Below, piece after piece: positions 56,215-64,000 of a stretch of 64,000 bases of DNA. The notes beneath the pieces are model-generated. The model did no database searches and had not been told where the DNA came from. It worked only from the letters and a program-made list of their open reading frames with translations. The stretch comes from Phycisphaerales bacterium (GTDB taxonomy: Bacteria > Planctomycetota > Phycisphaerae > Phycisphaerales > UBA1924). The first letter of the stretch is position 1. Each line of letters starts with the position of its first letter. A program made the translations under genes and the position numbers. The stretch covers positions 604,268-668,267 of the forward strand of contig JAVJVK010000004.1 of the NCBI GenBank assembly GCA_040221175.1. Direction: 5' to 3'.

Positions 56215-58410
56215 ATGGAACGGTTGACCGAATCCGGCCATCAACCTGATTATGCAGCGCACGGGGGCTCTTCCGCGTCGCCAAACCTGTGGGTTATCAG
56301 TCCATGCTTCAATCGGTCCGCCGACGCCCAAAACCTTTGCCAAGCTCTCTCGGCCCTCGCCTTACCCCCGAAATGCACCCCCACGCTGCTCCTGGTCGAC
56401 AACGCAAGCAATCCGCCCATCCGCGAATCGCTCGGGCCTGATGCCCTCCCTTCGCCGTGGACGCTCATGCACCTGCCCCAGGAACGCAACTCCGGCGGCA
56501 GCGGCGGATTCAACGCCGGGCTGGCCTGGTGCCTGGGGCATTCCCGAACGAGGGACCTGGTGTGGCTCCTCGATAGCGACGCCGCTCCAGAGCCCGATGC
56601 ACTGAGCTACCTCGTCGATGCCCTTTCGCGAACCGATGCCGCCATGGTGGGCTCGAGCCTGATCGACCCGCTCACCGGTGGCCCTTTCGAGTGCGGCGGG
56701 TTCATCCATCCTCGCACGGGCGAGTACCAGCAGCGGCCGCCCGAAGGCGACCACCCCATCCCGTGCGACTATCTGGCCGCCTGCAGCATCCTGACCACCA
56801 CGGACACGATCCGCCGAGCGGGGCTCTTCCCCGATACCTTCCTCAATGGCGACGACGTGGGCTGGGGGTGCCGCGTTCGCCGGGCGACCGGCCGGCCCCT
56901 GCTGGGCATTCCCGCCAGCCGCGTGGCCCACCCCAGGCCCGATCGCATGCGGACGGCGGCCCGCTACTTCGCCGCCCGCGGCGCGATGGTGGCGTTGCAG
57001 GAAGCGGGCGTCCCCGTCTTCGGCCGGGCAATGCGCGAGGCGGCCCGCGGCGCTTCATTGCACGCCACGGGCCTGCACGCGCTGGCAGAATTGCACCTGG
57101 CCGGGCTCCGCGATGCCGCTGCTGGACGGGTGATGGGTTCGTTGCCGCAGGGCCTCGACCCGGGCAACCCCGATCGGCCGGGGCTTTCCATCGAACAGGC
57201 GCGGGAAGACGTAAGGGGCCGCCGCCGCGTCGTGAGCGCGCGAGCCCGTCGCGCCGACCTGCTCAACCCGCCCGGCTCGATTGCGGTCGAAGCACAGGGC
57301 GGCTGGACGATCTCGACCTCGCGGGCCACCCAGGCGTGGCGCGCGGCGATGGCGTTGCTGCGTGGCCTGAGGCTTGCATGGCGGCTGAATCGGTCTGGCG
57401 GCGCGTTCGGCCATGCCCCACCAGCACCAATGGACCAGGACGTTCGCGGCGCCGAGCACGGCTTGAGCATCGTCATCGTTGCCTACAACCGCAAGGACGC
57501 CCTGTTGCTCACCCTGGCGCGCCTGAGAGAAGCCGAGCCCGCCGCAAGCGCCGAAGTCATCGTCGTGGATAATGCCTCCAGCGATGGCGCCGCCGAGGCG
57601 ATACGCGAGCAGTTTCCGGCCGTCCGTTGTCTCGAGCAGTCGAGCAATTTGGGTGTCGAAGCCTTCAATCGCGGCGTCGACGCAGCCTCGGGCGACCTGG
57701 TCCTCATCCTCGATGACGACTCTTGGCCCGATCCGACGGCCCTCGCACTTGCCCTCGAATTGATGGCCGAGCGCCGCGACGTCGCCGGCGTCGCGTTGCA
57801 CCCCCGCCACCCCGATGGTGGCCGCAGCGAGTGGCCTTTCGCACGGCGCGTACACGAGGCCTGCGACGCCTGGCCGCTCATGGGCTGCGGCAATCTGGTT
57901 CGCACAGAGGCCTGGCGCCGCGTAGGCGGGTACTGCGAGCCGTACTTCCTCTACCGCAATGACACCGACCTGGCGCTCTCACTCTCGACCGTCGGCAAGG
58001 TGTGGTTTGATCCCAGTTGGGTCGTGTGGCACGACAGCCCCGCCGCCACGCGCAAGAGCGTGCGGTGGTGCCGCCTGGCCACCCGCAACTGGCTGTGGAT
58101 GGCCAAGCGGCACAGCACCCACCCCCGCCGCTTCTGGGCCTGGCTGGGCGTGCTCCAGGCCTTCCGCCTGGCCGGCGCACGCCCAGCGGCGCAGACGGCG
58201 GTGCTCCGCGGGGTGGCCCAGGGCCTGCTCGGACGCGCGCCGGCGACCTCGGCGAGCGCGCCCGATGCCTGGAAAGCCCTCATCGACCTGAGGCTGGGCA
58301 AGCCGATCAGCCGGGCGGCCCGCTATGTTGGCCCATGCCACGCACGACCAGCCCAGCACACCTCTCCCCAGAGCAGTTCCGAGCCCTCGCCCACCAGACG
58401 CTCGACCTGA
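56215..58410 (+). CDS. Tandem family 2 glycosyltransferase
   Basis: This 731-aa protein has two GT-A domains. Domain 1 (about 25-300) has VISPCFNRSADAQNL, LLVDNASN, ERNSGGSGGFNAGLAW and WLLDSDAAPEPDAL; the GGxGGF loop is typical of galactofuranosyl- and rhamnosyl-type GT2 enzymes. Domain 2 (about 470-700) has LSIVIVAYNRKDALLL, VIVVDNASSDG, SNLGVEAFNRGVDAASGDLVLILDDDSWPD. A basic linker joins them. The start at 56215 (MERLTE) is one of three close ATGs. The 3' end overlaps the decarboxylase gene by 76 nt. A UDP-galactopyranose-mutase-like gene 2.4 kb downstream hints at galactofuranose chemistry. Confidence 0.82.
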   Translation: MERLTESGHQPDYAAHGGSSASPNLWVISPCFNRSADAQNLCQALSALALPPKCTPTLLLVDNASNPPIRESLGPDALPSPWTLMHLPQERNSGGSGGFNAGLAWCLGHSRTRDLVWLLDSDAAPEPDALSYLVDALSRTDAAMVGSSLIDPLTGGPFECGGFIHPRTGEYQQRPPEGDHPIPCDYLAACSILTTTDTIRRAGLFPDTFLNGDDVGWGCRVRRATGRPLLGIPASRVAHPRPDRMRTAARYFAARGAMVALQEAGVPVFGRAMREAARGASLHATGLHALAELHLAGLRDAAAGRVMGSLPQGLDPGNPDRPGLSIEQAREDVRGRRRVVSARARRADLLNPPGSIAVEAQGGWTISTSRATQAWRAAMALLRGLRLAWRLNRSGGAFGHAPPAPMDQDVRGAEHGLSIVIVAYNRKDALLLTLARLREAEPAASAEVIVVDNASSDGAAEAIREQFPAVRCLEQSSNLGVEAFNRGVDAASGDLVLILDDDSWPDPTALALALELMAERRDVAGVALHPRHPDGGRSEWPFARRVHEACDAWPLMGCGNLVRTEAWRRVGGYCEPYFLYRNDTDLALSLSTVGKVWFDPSWVVWHDSPAATRKSVRWCRLATRNWLWMAKRHSTHPRRFWAWLGVLQAFRLAGARPAAQTAVLRGVAQGLLGRAPATSASAPDAWKALIDLRLGKPISRAARYVGPCHARPAQHTSPQSSSEPSPTRRST
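58324..58329 (+). promoter_or_regulatory. -10-like hexamer TATGTT, 5 nt before the decarboxylase gene
   Basis: TATGTT ends 5 nt before ATG 58335, inside the preceding gene. It supports the overlapping start and an internal leaderless promoter. Confidence 0.4.
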
Positions 58411-59804
58411 TCCTGGACTACCACGCCACCATCGACCAGCGGCCGGTACGCTCGCGCGTCGATCCGGGCGATGTCCTGGCAGCCTTGCCCGAGCGCCCGC
58501 CCGAGCAGCCCGGCGATCAGGACGAGTGGCCCGCCATCCTGGACGACGTTCGCCGCATCATCCTGCCCGCGCTCACCCACTGGCAGTCTCCGGGCTTTTT
58601 TGGCTACTTTCCGGCCAATGGGTCGTGGCCGGCCGTCCTGGGCGATCTGCTGAGCACCGGGCTGGGCGTGCAGGGCATGCTGTGGCAGACCAGCCCCGCC
58701 ATCACCGAACTCGAAACCCGCATGCTCGACTGGATGGCGCGGCTCTGCGGCCTGCCCGAGATCTTCTTGAGCACGGGCGAGGGCGGCGGGGTCATCCAGG
58801 GCACCGCCAGCGAGGCGACGCTGGTGGCCATGGTTGCCGCTCGCCATCGATTGCGCACCGCACGCCCACAGATCGATCCGCGCACGCTCGTGGCGTACAC
58901 CAGCAATCAGGCGCACAGTTCGGTGCTCAAGGCCACCCGCATCGCCGGCATCGAACATCTCCGGTTGATTGCCACCGACGCCAACCACGCGATGGACCCC
59001 GTCGACCTCGCCCGGCAATTCCGCGATGACCTGTCGCAGGGATTGACGCCCTTTTACGTCTGCGCAACCGCCGGCACGACCAGCAGCGGCGCGTTCGACC
59101 CCATCGACGCCATTGCCAGCACGCGCACCGAACTCGCGCCCGATGCCTGGCTTCACGTCGATGCCGCCTGGGCCGGCTCGGCCGCCGTGTGCCCCGAACA
59201 CCGGGGATTCCTCGAAGGCCTCTCGGGCGCCGACAGCTACTGCACCAACCCCCACAAGTGGCTGTTGACCAACTTCGATTGCGATCTGTTCTACGTCGCC
59301 GACCGCCAGACCCTGATCGACTCGCTGAGTGTCACGCCCGAATACCTGCGCAACTCGGCCACCGATTCGGGCGCCGTGATCGACTATCGCGACTGGCAGG
59401 TGCCCCTGGGCCGCCGCTTCCGGGCGCTCAAGCTGTGGTTCGTCATGCGTCACTACGGCGCAGAAGGCCTGCAAGCCCACATCCGCCAGCACGTCGCGTG
59501 GGCCGAGTGGCTCGAGCAGCAGGTGTTGCATGACGACCGATTCGAGTTGGCCGCCCCACGCTCGCTGTCGCTGGTCTGCCTGCGGCTGGCCGGGGATCGC
59601 GACGCCCAGACTCAGGCCCTGCTGGAAGCGGCCAACGCCACCGGCAAGGTGCTCTTGACCCATACCACGCTTCCGACCCAGGATGCACGCCAGCGCTACG
59701 CCATCCGCGTGGCGATTGGTGGCTCGAACGCCACGTTCGAGAGCGTCCGGGCTCTGTGGAACCTCCTTGCCACCCATGCTCCCGACGCTCGCCGCTCCCT
59801 CTGA
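58335..59804 (+). CDS. PLP-dependent aromatic-L-amino-acid-type decarboxylase
   Basis: This 489-aa group II decarboxylase has the N-terminal LSPEQFRALAHQTLDLILDY and WQSPGFFGYFPANGSWPAVLGDLLS. PLP-binding residues are visible: H194 in YTSNQAHSSVLKA, D276 in HVDAAWAG and the Schiff-base K308 in NPHKWLLTNFDCD. This matches bacterial tyrosine/tryptophan/DOPA decarboxylases and makes an amine and CO2. The substrate cannot be fixed. The start at 58335 overlaps the upstream gene by 76 nt in another frame, yet its N-terminus is family-like, so the overlap appears genuine. Confidence 0.9.
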   Translation: MPRTTSPAHLSPEQFRALAHQTLDLILDYHATIDQRPVRSRVDPGDVLAALPERPPEQPGDQDEWPAILDDVRRIILPALTHWQSPGFFGYFPANGSWPAVLGDLLSTGLGVQGMLWQTSPAITELETRMLDWMARLCGLPEIFLSTGEGGGVIQGTASEATLVAMVAARHRLRTARPQIDPRTLVAYTSNQAHSSVLKATRIAGIEHLRLIATDANHAMDPVDLARQFRDDLSQGLTPFYVCATAGTTSSGAFDPIDAIASTRTELAPDAWLHVDAAWAGSAAVCPEHRGFLEGLSGADSYCTNPHKWLLTNFDCDLFYVADRQTLIDSLSVTPEYLRNSATDSGAVIDYRDWQVPLGRRFRALKLWFVMRHYGAEGLQAHIRQHVAWAEWLEQQVLHDDRFELAAPRSLSLVCLRLAGDRDAQTQALLEAANATGKVLLTHTTLPTQDARQRYAIRVAIGGSNATFESVRALWNLLATHAPDARRSL

Positions 59805-59823
59805 ACGGGGCGTATGCTCGCCC

Positions 59824-60459
59824 GTGGTCCTGCGCCTTCTTGCTTCCGTGCTGCTTGCCTGCGTCCTTGCCGGGTGTACGTCGGCCCGATCACCCGCTCC
59901 GCCGGCCGCCGCGACGTTCACCGTCGCGGCCGATGGCTACGCGGAGGCCTTCGAGGCCGCCAAGCGCGAGCTGCTCGACCAGCGTTTCGAGCTCGAACGC
60001 GTGGATGCCCGGGCAGGCATCATCCTGACGCGACCCCGTTCAGGCGCGGGCCTGCTGACGCCATGGACCATGGGCCCGGGGACCCGTCCCGTCGAAGACA
60101 CGCTCAACGCCCAGAGCCGGCGCGTCGAGGTGAGGTTCGAGCCCGCCGAAGAGATCGATCGGCTTCCCGGCGGCGTTCCCGATGCACTGGCGGATCCGCG
60201 GCCCCCGGTATCGCCGGGCGAGGCCCAAGGGGCCATCGTCGTGAGCGTGCGCGCGTTGATCAGTCGTCGGGTGACGCCCACGCGGCGGCTCGACCCGACC
60301 ACCATCCGCGGCAACGCCACACCAGCGGATCCGACGCTCTTTCAGCGCGGGCTCTCGGCGGTATACACCGCGCCGCACGACTTGGACGCCAAGGTGTCGA
60401 GATCCCTCTCTCGGGCGATCCAGCGGCGTCTCGACCTCACGATCGCCGGAGCGTCCTGA
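59824..60459 (+). CDS. Lipoprotein of unknown function
   Basis: This 211-aa protein (from GTG 59824) has a compact signal peptide and lipobox CVLAGC18. An ATG at 59776 is possible but would overlap the decarboxylase and add a polar tail. The mature domain begins FTVAADGYAEAFEAAKRELLDQRFELERVDARAGIILTRP, split over a helix and strands, and continues with RVEVRFEPAEEID and GAIVVSVRALISRRVTPTRR. This looks like small periplasmic domains with a helix-strand start (DUF4136-like), but no family is assigned. Confidence 0.75.
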   Translation: MVLRLLASVLLACVLAGCTSARSPAPPAAATFTVAADGYAEAFEAAKRELLDQRFELERVDARAGIILTRPRSGAGLLTPWTMGPGTRPVEDTLNAQSRRVEVRFEPAEEIDRLPGGVPDALADPRPPVSPGEAQGAIVVSVRALISRRVTPTRRLDPTTIRGNATPADPTLFQRGLSAVYTAPHDLDAKVSRSLSRAIQRRLDLTIAGAS

Positions 60460-60793
60460 CGATCATTCGCAACCAAACGACGGCGGTGGTACGCCGATGG
60501 TCGCACAAAGGCCGCCGTCGCCACGGCTTCCGAATCACCGGCGGAGGCCGACGCTCGCCCCCGTTCCATGCCGCACGTTTATACTGTTCCCCGACGAGCA
60601 TGCGATTCCCCTTCTACTCCGGGGGCAGTATCGGACACCGAACGCATGCGTGACAGGCCCAGGCGGGGCATCCGGCCCGCCAAACCACGCCGGTGTGTCG
60701 AAACGACGCGATTCACCTGCAAGGCACACGGATTCGTGTGCACTGCCCCGCCGGACTCGACCGCAGCCACGAAAGAATGAGGTTGGTTTCCTG
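60460..60793 (+). other. Long structured leader region of the flavoprotein gene
   Basis: No gene is visible in these 334 nt. A TATACT -10 candidate lies at 60580-60585. It overlaps the first arm of an inverted repeat (ATACTG-TT-CCCCG at 60581-60593 with CGGGG-G-CAGTAT at 60620-60631). A perfect 7-bp hairpin, GCACACG-GATT-CGTGTGC, lies at 60724-60741. A GAGG site precedes ATG 60794. Together these suggest a structured leader of about 200 nt. Confidence 0.45.
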
Positions 60794-62410
60794 ATGCATG
60801 CACGCGGCCCCGACGGGGGTATTGGCCCTGGCACACTGGCTCGCGACGCGCGGGTGCTGATCATCGGCGCCGGCCCCACCGGCCTTGGGGCGGCCTGGCG
60901 GCTCCGCGAGTTAGGACACGCCGACTTCACCGTACTCGAGGCCAACCCATACGCGGGCGGGCTGGCCCATTCGTTCGTCGATGACGCCGGGTTCACATGG
61001 GACATCGGCGGCCACGTCATGTTCAGCCACTACGACTACTACGACAAGGTCTTCGACGCCGTCATGGGCCAGGACTTTCAGCTTAACGACCGCGAGAGCT
61101 GGGTGCGCATGCGTGGCACGTGGGTGCCGTACCCATTCCAGAACAACATCCGCTACCTGCCGCCCACCGACGCCGCCGACTGCCTGATCGGCCTCATCAA
61201 GGCCCAAGCCGCCGACGCGCCAAGCTACAAGGACGCGGCCAACTTCGGCGAATTCATCGACCGCGTCTTCGGCGAAGGCATCGCACGCCTGTTCATGCGG
61301 CCGTACAACTTCAAGGTCTGGGCCCATCCGCCCGAGATGATGAACAAGCACTGGATCGGCGAACGCGTGGCCGTCATCGACGTCGAGCGGGCCGTCCGCA
61401 ACGTCGTCGAGGGCAAGGACGACTTCGGTTGGGGTCCCAACAACCAGTTCAAGTTTCCCCTGCGCGGCGGCACGGGCGAGTTCTATCACCGCATGGCAGA
61501 GCGCCTGCGGGAGCACATCCGCTTGTCCACCAGCGTCGTGCGCATCGACGCGGCCCGCAAGGTCGTCATCGTGCGCAACAGCCAGGGCGAGACCGAGGAG
61601 TTGTCATACGACGCGCTGATCTCGGCCATGCCACTCGACGTGCTCTGCACCGACATCATCGCCGACGCGCCCGAAACGGTTCGCCAGGCCGCCGGCGGGC
61701 TCCTGCACTCGGCCGGGCACATGGTGGGCGTGGGCCTGAAGCGACCGTGCCCGAGCACCAAGAGCTGGATGTACTTCCCCGAGGACAACTGCCCCTTCTA
61801 CCGGGTGACGTACCTGAGCAACTACTCACCCTACATGACTCCCAACCAGACGGGCGCCAACGACACGCACTACTCGCTGCTCTGCGAGACCAGCGCAAGC
61901 GGTCACAAGCCCGTGGACCCCGGCACTATCGTCGAAGACACAATCGCCGGCCTGGAGAACGCCGGCCTCCTCGAGCCAGGCGAGCGAGCCGACATCGTCA
62001 GCACCTGGCACCATGCGGTGGAGTACAGCTACCCCACGCCGTCGGTAGACCGGGACGATCGGCTTTCGGTCGCCATCCCCTGGCTCGAGGCCCAGGGCAT
62101 CTACAGCCGCGGGCGGTTTGGCATGTGGAAGTACGAGGTGGCCAATACCGACCACACGCTCATGCAGGGCGTCGAGGTCGTCGATCGCCTGGTGCTGGGC
62201 GAACCCGAGCACACGATCGGCATCGTCTACAAGGTGACCGAGGACGGCCGAGAGGCCGCCGGCCACGACCGTCCGACGGTCGCGGGCTCGGGCGAAAAGC
62301 GCCTGATCGGGTCGGCAACTGGGGGAGGCCCCGGACGCGGCTCGCAAGACGTGGCCGACGCGGAACTTGGGGCCAATGTGGGCAGCGAAAGCCGACCGAA
62401 CGAATCATGA
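60794..62410 (+). CDS. FAD-dependent oxidoreductase, UDP-galactopyranose-mutase/protoporphyrinogen-oxidase-like
   Basis: This 538-aa flavoprotein has a dinucleotide-binding start VLIIGAGPTGLGAAWRLRELG (22-42, GxGxxG), then ANPYAGGLAHSF and DIGGHVMFSHYDYYDKVF. The substrate region has WVPYPFQNNIRYLPP, RPYNFKVWAHPPEMM and LRGGTGEFYHRMAERL. The pattern resembles UDP-galactopyranose mutase-like and protoporphyrinogen-oxidase-like enzymes in polysaccharide loci. The last 70 residues are a polar low-complexity tail. A sugar-nucleotide role fits the upstream GGxGGF glycosyltransferase, but the exact reaction is open. Confidence 0.8.
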   Translation: MHARGPDGGIGPGTLARDARVLIIGAGPTGLGAAWRLRELGHADFTVLEANPYAGGLAHSFVDDAGFTWDIGGHVMFSHYDYYDKVFDAVMGQDFQLNDRESWVRMRGTWVPYPFQNNIRYLPPTDAADCLIGLIKAQAADAPSYKDAANFGEFIDRVFGEGIARLFMRPYNFKVWAHPPEMMNKHWIGERVAVIDVERAVRNVVEGKDDFGWGPNNQFKFPLRGGTGEFYHRMAERLREHIRLSTSVVRIDAARKVVIVRNSQGETEELSYDALISAMPLDVLCTDIIADAPETVRQAAGGLLHSAGHMVGVGLKRPCPSTKSWMYFPEDNCPFYRVTYLSNYSPYMTPNQTGANDTHYSLLCETSASGHKPVDPGTIVEDTIAGLENAGLLEPGERADIVSTWHHAVEYSYPTPSVDRDDRLSVAIPWLEAQGIYSRGRFGMWKYEVANTDHTLMQGVEVVDRLVLGEPEHTIGIVYKVTEDGREAAGHDRPTVAGSGEKRLIGSATGGGPGRGSQDVADAELGANVGSESRPNES

Positions 62411-62640
62411 CCTCGGATTAACCCGAACTATAACCAGTTGCGGACGTAAATCTGGCCCGCAAAACGCTGCGGATTGTGTCGGTTGCATCGGCTATTCGGG
62501 CGAATGCTGGCCGAGTTCCATTCCCGGCGCACACTTACAGCAGTGAGGCACCCGGCCCCCTCGTGGTGGTCGGAACAGGGGTATGGCACACCACCCTGGG
62601 TGTTGTGTCGTGGTGAGACACGGACGGAAGGCTCCGGGGT

Positions 62641-63291
62641 ATGGGCGTTCTTACGAGCCAATCGAATAACCCCCTGTTGGGGGGACGGTGGCAAGCCGAC
62701 GTGCTGGCCATGGCCGACGAGTCGCATCTCGTCGCCTGGACGCCCTCGCCGCGCCGCCAGCTCGACTTCCTGGCATCGCTCGGCCAGTTCCTCCAATCCC
62801 AGCGATACACCGAGGTGTTTCGCTTCCAAGGCCGACACATCCACGATCTGGAATCGTTCTGCGCGCAACTGGAACGCCACGTGCCCGGCCCGTCGCTGGC
62901 GCGCCGCGTCCACGGCCCGCGCGGCGTGGTGTCACTCTTGCGAGGCCGTGACCCCGCACACTGCGGACCGGCCAGCCGGTTTCGCTTCCTCTTGTGGGAC
63001 GACGCCCACGTGCTGCTGCAACACGACCGCCGGCTCTTCGGCGAGTTGGTCGACGCCCTCATCGGCGTGTCGGCCGAGTCGGAGTACGTCGGCGACGATC
63101 TGCTTCTCATCCAGCGGGCGATCTTCGCGGGCAATGCCTCGCTGAAGACCTACGCCGACGATCCCACCGGCCAGTTCAACATCTGGCTGCCCGACGGGTT
63201 CGATGAGCCCTTCTGGGAAGTGGTCACGGGCATCGAGGCGCCATCAATCACGACGCTCTCGATCGATCGCCTGATCGAACCCGGCCGCTGA
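62641..63291 (+). CDS. Hypothetical cytosolic protein
   Basis: This 216-aa protein has no signal peptide or membrane helix. It starts MGVLTSQSNNPLLGGRWQADVLAMADESHLV. It has an alpha/beta body with HIHDLESFCAQLERHV, a Trp/Asp-rich FRFLLWDDAHVLLQHDRRLFGELVDAL and a YADDPTGQFNIWLPDGFDEPFWEVV segment. The pattern recalls ATPase-free signalling folds but I recognise no family. The 230-nt gap before it contains CACC-rich inverted sequence around 62588-62612 and no other gene. The ATG has no clear ribosome-binding site. Confidence 0.65.
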   Translation: MGVLTSQSNNPLLGGRWQADVLAMADESHLVAWTPSPRRQLDFLASLGQFLQSQRYTEVFRFQGRHIHDLESFCAQLERHVPGPSLARRVHGPRGVVSLLRGRDPAHCGPASRFRFLLWDDAHVLLQHDRRLFGELVDALIGVSAESEYVGDDLLLIQRAIFAGNASLKTYADDPTGQFNIWLPDGFDEPFWEVVTGIEAPSITTLSIDRLIEPGR

Positions 63292-63300
63292 TTTCCGTGC

Positions 63301-64000
63301 TTAACCACACCCGGCCATGAACGACGCCTGGAAGCAGGCAAAGTCGTCCATGGTGACGCTGCCGTCGCCGTCGCAGTCAGCCGACGCCTCGCCCTGCGCG
63401 AACGCGTTCTGGAAGCACAGGAAATCGAAGATGGTCAGGTCGCCATCGCCGTCGCAATCGGCAGCGCACGCATACGAGCCGTACACCTCGTAGGGCAGCG
63501 ACACTTGCACGCCGCCCTCGGTACGGTTGCGTGCCGGACGCCATGCGCCAAGCACACGCTGGCGAGCCTCGCCCGTAACCGGCCGCGTGTCGTCGCCCAG
63601 GTACGGGCTGTAGGGTCCGCCATCGAGGCTGCCGCCCATCGTCCAGACGAGCCAGTAGTCTCCCGCGGGCACCGACCAGCCGAGATCACCCGCCGTGAGC
63701 GCAAACACGCGGCGGTCGATCGTAAAGGTCACGCCCGTCATCGCGACGAACGCGTCGGTCGGGGAGACCGACGAGAGCATGTTGGCATCGATATCTCCGG
63801 CGATGCGTGAACTACCCGCGTCGCCCGGGCGACCGTTCCACAGTTCAAGACCGAGTTGATCGATCGTGGACCCCTCGATGGCGCCCTGCTGGTAGCCAAA
63901 AACCACCACCGACTCGATCGTGGCCTGGCCGGTCAGCGTGATGGGCTCGGCCAGGCGATACGCAAGCGGCGCGTGCCCGCTCACGCCGGCCGACGCGCCG
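63301..64000 (-). CDS. Secreted protein with FDFLxFQNAF tail, N-terminus beyond the window
   Basis: The frame is open to the window edge, and the GTG at 63984 looks internal, so the gene continues past 64000. The visible part has a beta-sandwich (LAYRLAEPITLTGQATIESVVVFGYQ, FTIDRRVFALTAGDLGWSVPAGDYWLVW) like planctomycete secreted domains that describe vertical or frame-like data. It ends in the tandem EF-hand-like tail: CAADCDGDGDLTIFDFLCFQ and ADCDGDGSVTMDDFACFQ, then GCG. The second half of the tail is more divergent than in the other three proteins and has extra cysteines. Confidence 0.78.
   Translation of the reverse strand, partial: GASAGVSGHAPLAYRLAEPITLTGQATIESVVVFGYQQGAIEGSTIDQLGLELWNGRPGDAGSSRIAGDIDANMLSSVSPTDAFVAMTGVTFTIDRRVFALTAGDLGWSVPAGDYWLVWTMGGSLDGGPYSPYLGDDTRPVTGEARQRVLGAWRPARNRTEGGVQVSLPYEVYGSYACAADCDGDGDLTIFDFLCFQNAFAQGEASADCDGDGSVTMDDFACFQASFMAGCG

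Noticed and set aside
58335-58410. Frameshift joining the glycosyltransferase and decarboxylase
   Set aside because: Both proteins are complete in length and the decarboxylase starts as its family does, so a natural overlap explains the data.
1-64000. tRNA, rRNA or SRP RNA genes
   Set aside because: Gaps longer than about 70 nt were read on both strands; none showed a GTTCRANNC arm with a matching acceptor stem or other conserved RNA core.

Overview
The window reads as chromosomal DNA of a marine-type planctomycete of the class Phycisphaerae, probably order Phycisphaerales. This assignment is an inference. It rests on very high G+C, several secreted proteins that end in a tandem EF-hand-like tail built on FDFLxFQNAF, a LEPR-XLL surface protein, a PEP-CTERM-like protein, a TatC with a long periplasmic insertion, the futalosine menaquinone gene mqnA, and a UdgX/radical-SAM repair pair. 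No tRNA, rRNA, insertion sequence or CRISPR array was seen. Coding density is high, and many genes overlap by 4 nt (ATGA or GTGA).

Layout. 1-2 kb: an ECF sigma factor, a membrane anti-sigma-like protein and a secreted protein cut by the window edge. 2-12 kb: housekeeping and envelope genes (tatC, tadA, a low-molecular-weight phosphatase, a DUF3754 protein, cytochrome c, nuoE, a CHAD protein, pyrophosphatase). 12.6-16.4 kb: a four-gene, lower-G+C island on the minus strand that I read as an extended Pycsar anti-phage operon. In order of transcription it encodes a protein with two nucleotidyl-cyclase domains, a small protein that may have an E2-like fold, a cyclic-nucleotide-binding plus TIR effector, and a stand-alone pyrimidine-cyclase-like enzyme. 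A textbook sigma-54 -24/-12 promoter precedes it, and inverted copies of a REP-like GC-rich element flank it. 16.4-17.3 kb: a non-coding stretch with a 21-nt tandem repeat array. 17-31 kb: nrdR, mgtE, metF, an alkyladenine DNA glycosylase, an AI-2E family exporter, ffh and a Ppx/GppA-HD protein. 31-42 kb: three secreted proteins with FDFLxFQNAF tails, the UdgX/radical-SAM pair and an APC permease. 42-49 kb: recR, mqnA, a sigma-like protein with extra helix-turn-helix domains, gatB and a prepilin. 49.6-53.6 kb: the lptF/lptG permease pair beside a glycosyltransferase. 53.6-64 kb: an 812-aa LEPR-XLL cyclophilin, a tandem glycosyltransferase, an aromatic-amino-acid-type decarboxylase, a UDP-galactopyranose-mutase-like flavoprotein and a fourth tailed secreted protein cut by the right edge.

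Four things stand out beyond the gene list. (1) The Pycsar-like island. One of its proteins carries two cyclase domains that each lack what the other has. (2) Three intergenic arrays of 21-nt repeats, two helical turns per unit, with different sequences at 3.8, 16.7 and 27.4 kb. (3) A recurring TANNNT hexamer 5-7 nt before the start codon of many first genes, which suggests that leaderless mRNAs are common in this organism. (4) Two perfect sigma-54 promoter matches, one on the defence operon and one on a large secreted protein.

All calls come from reading sequence and recalling families. No database search was run.
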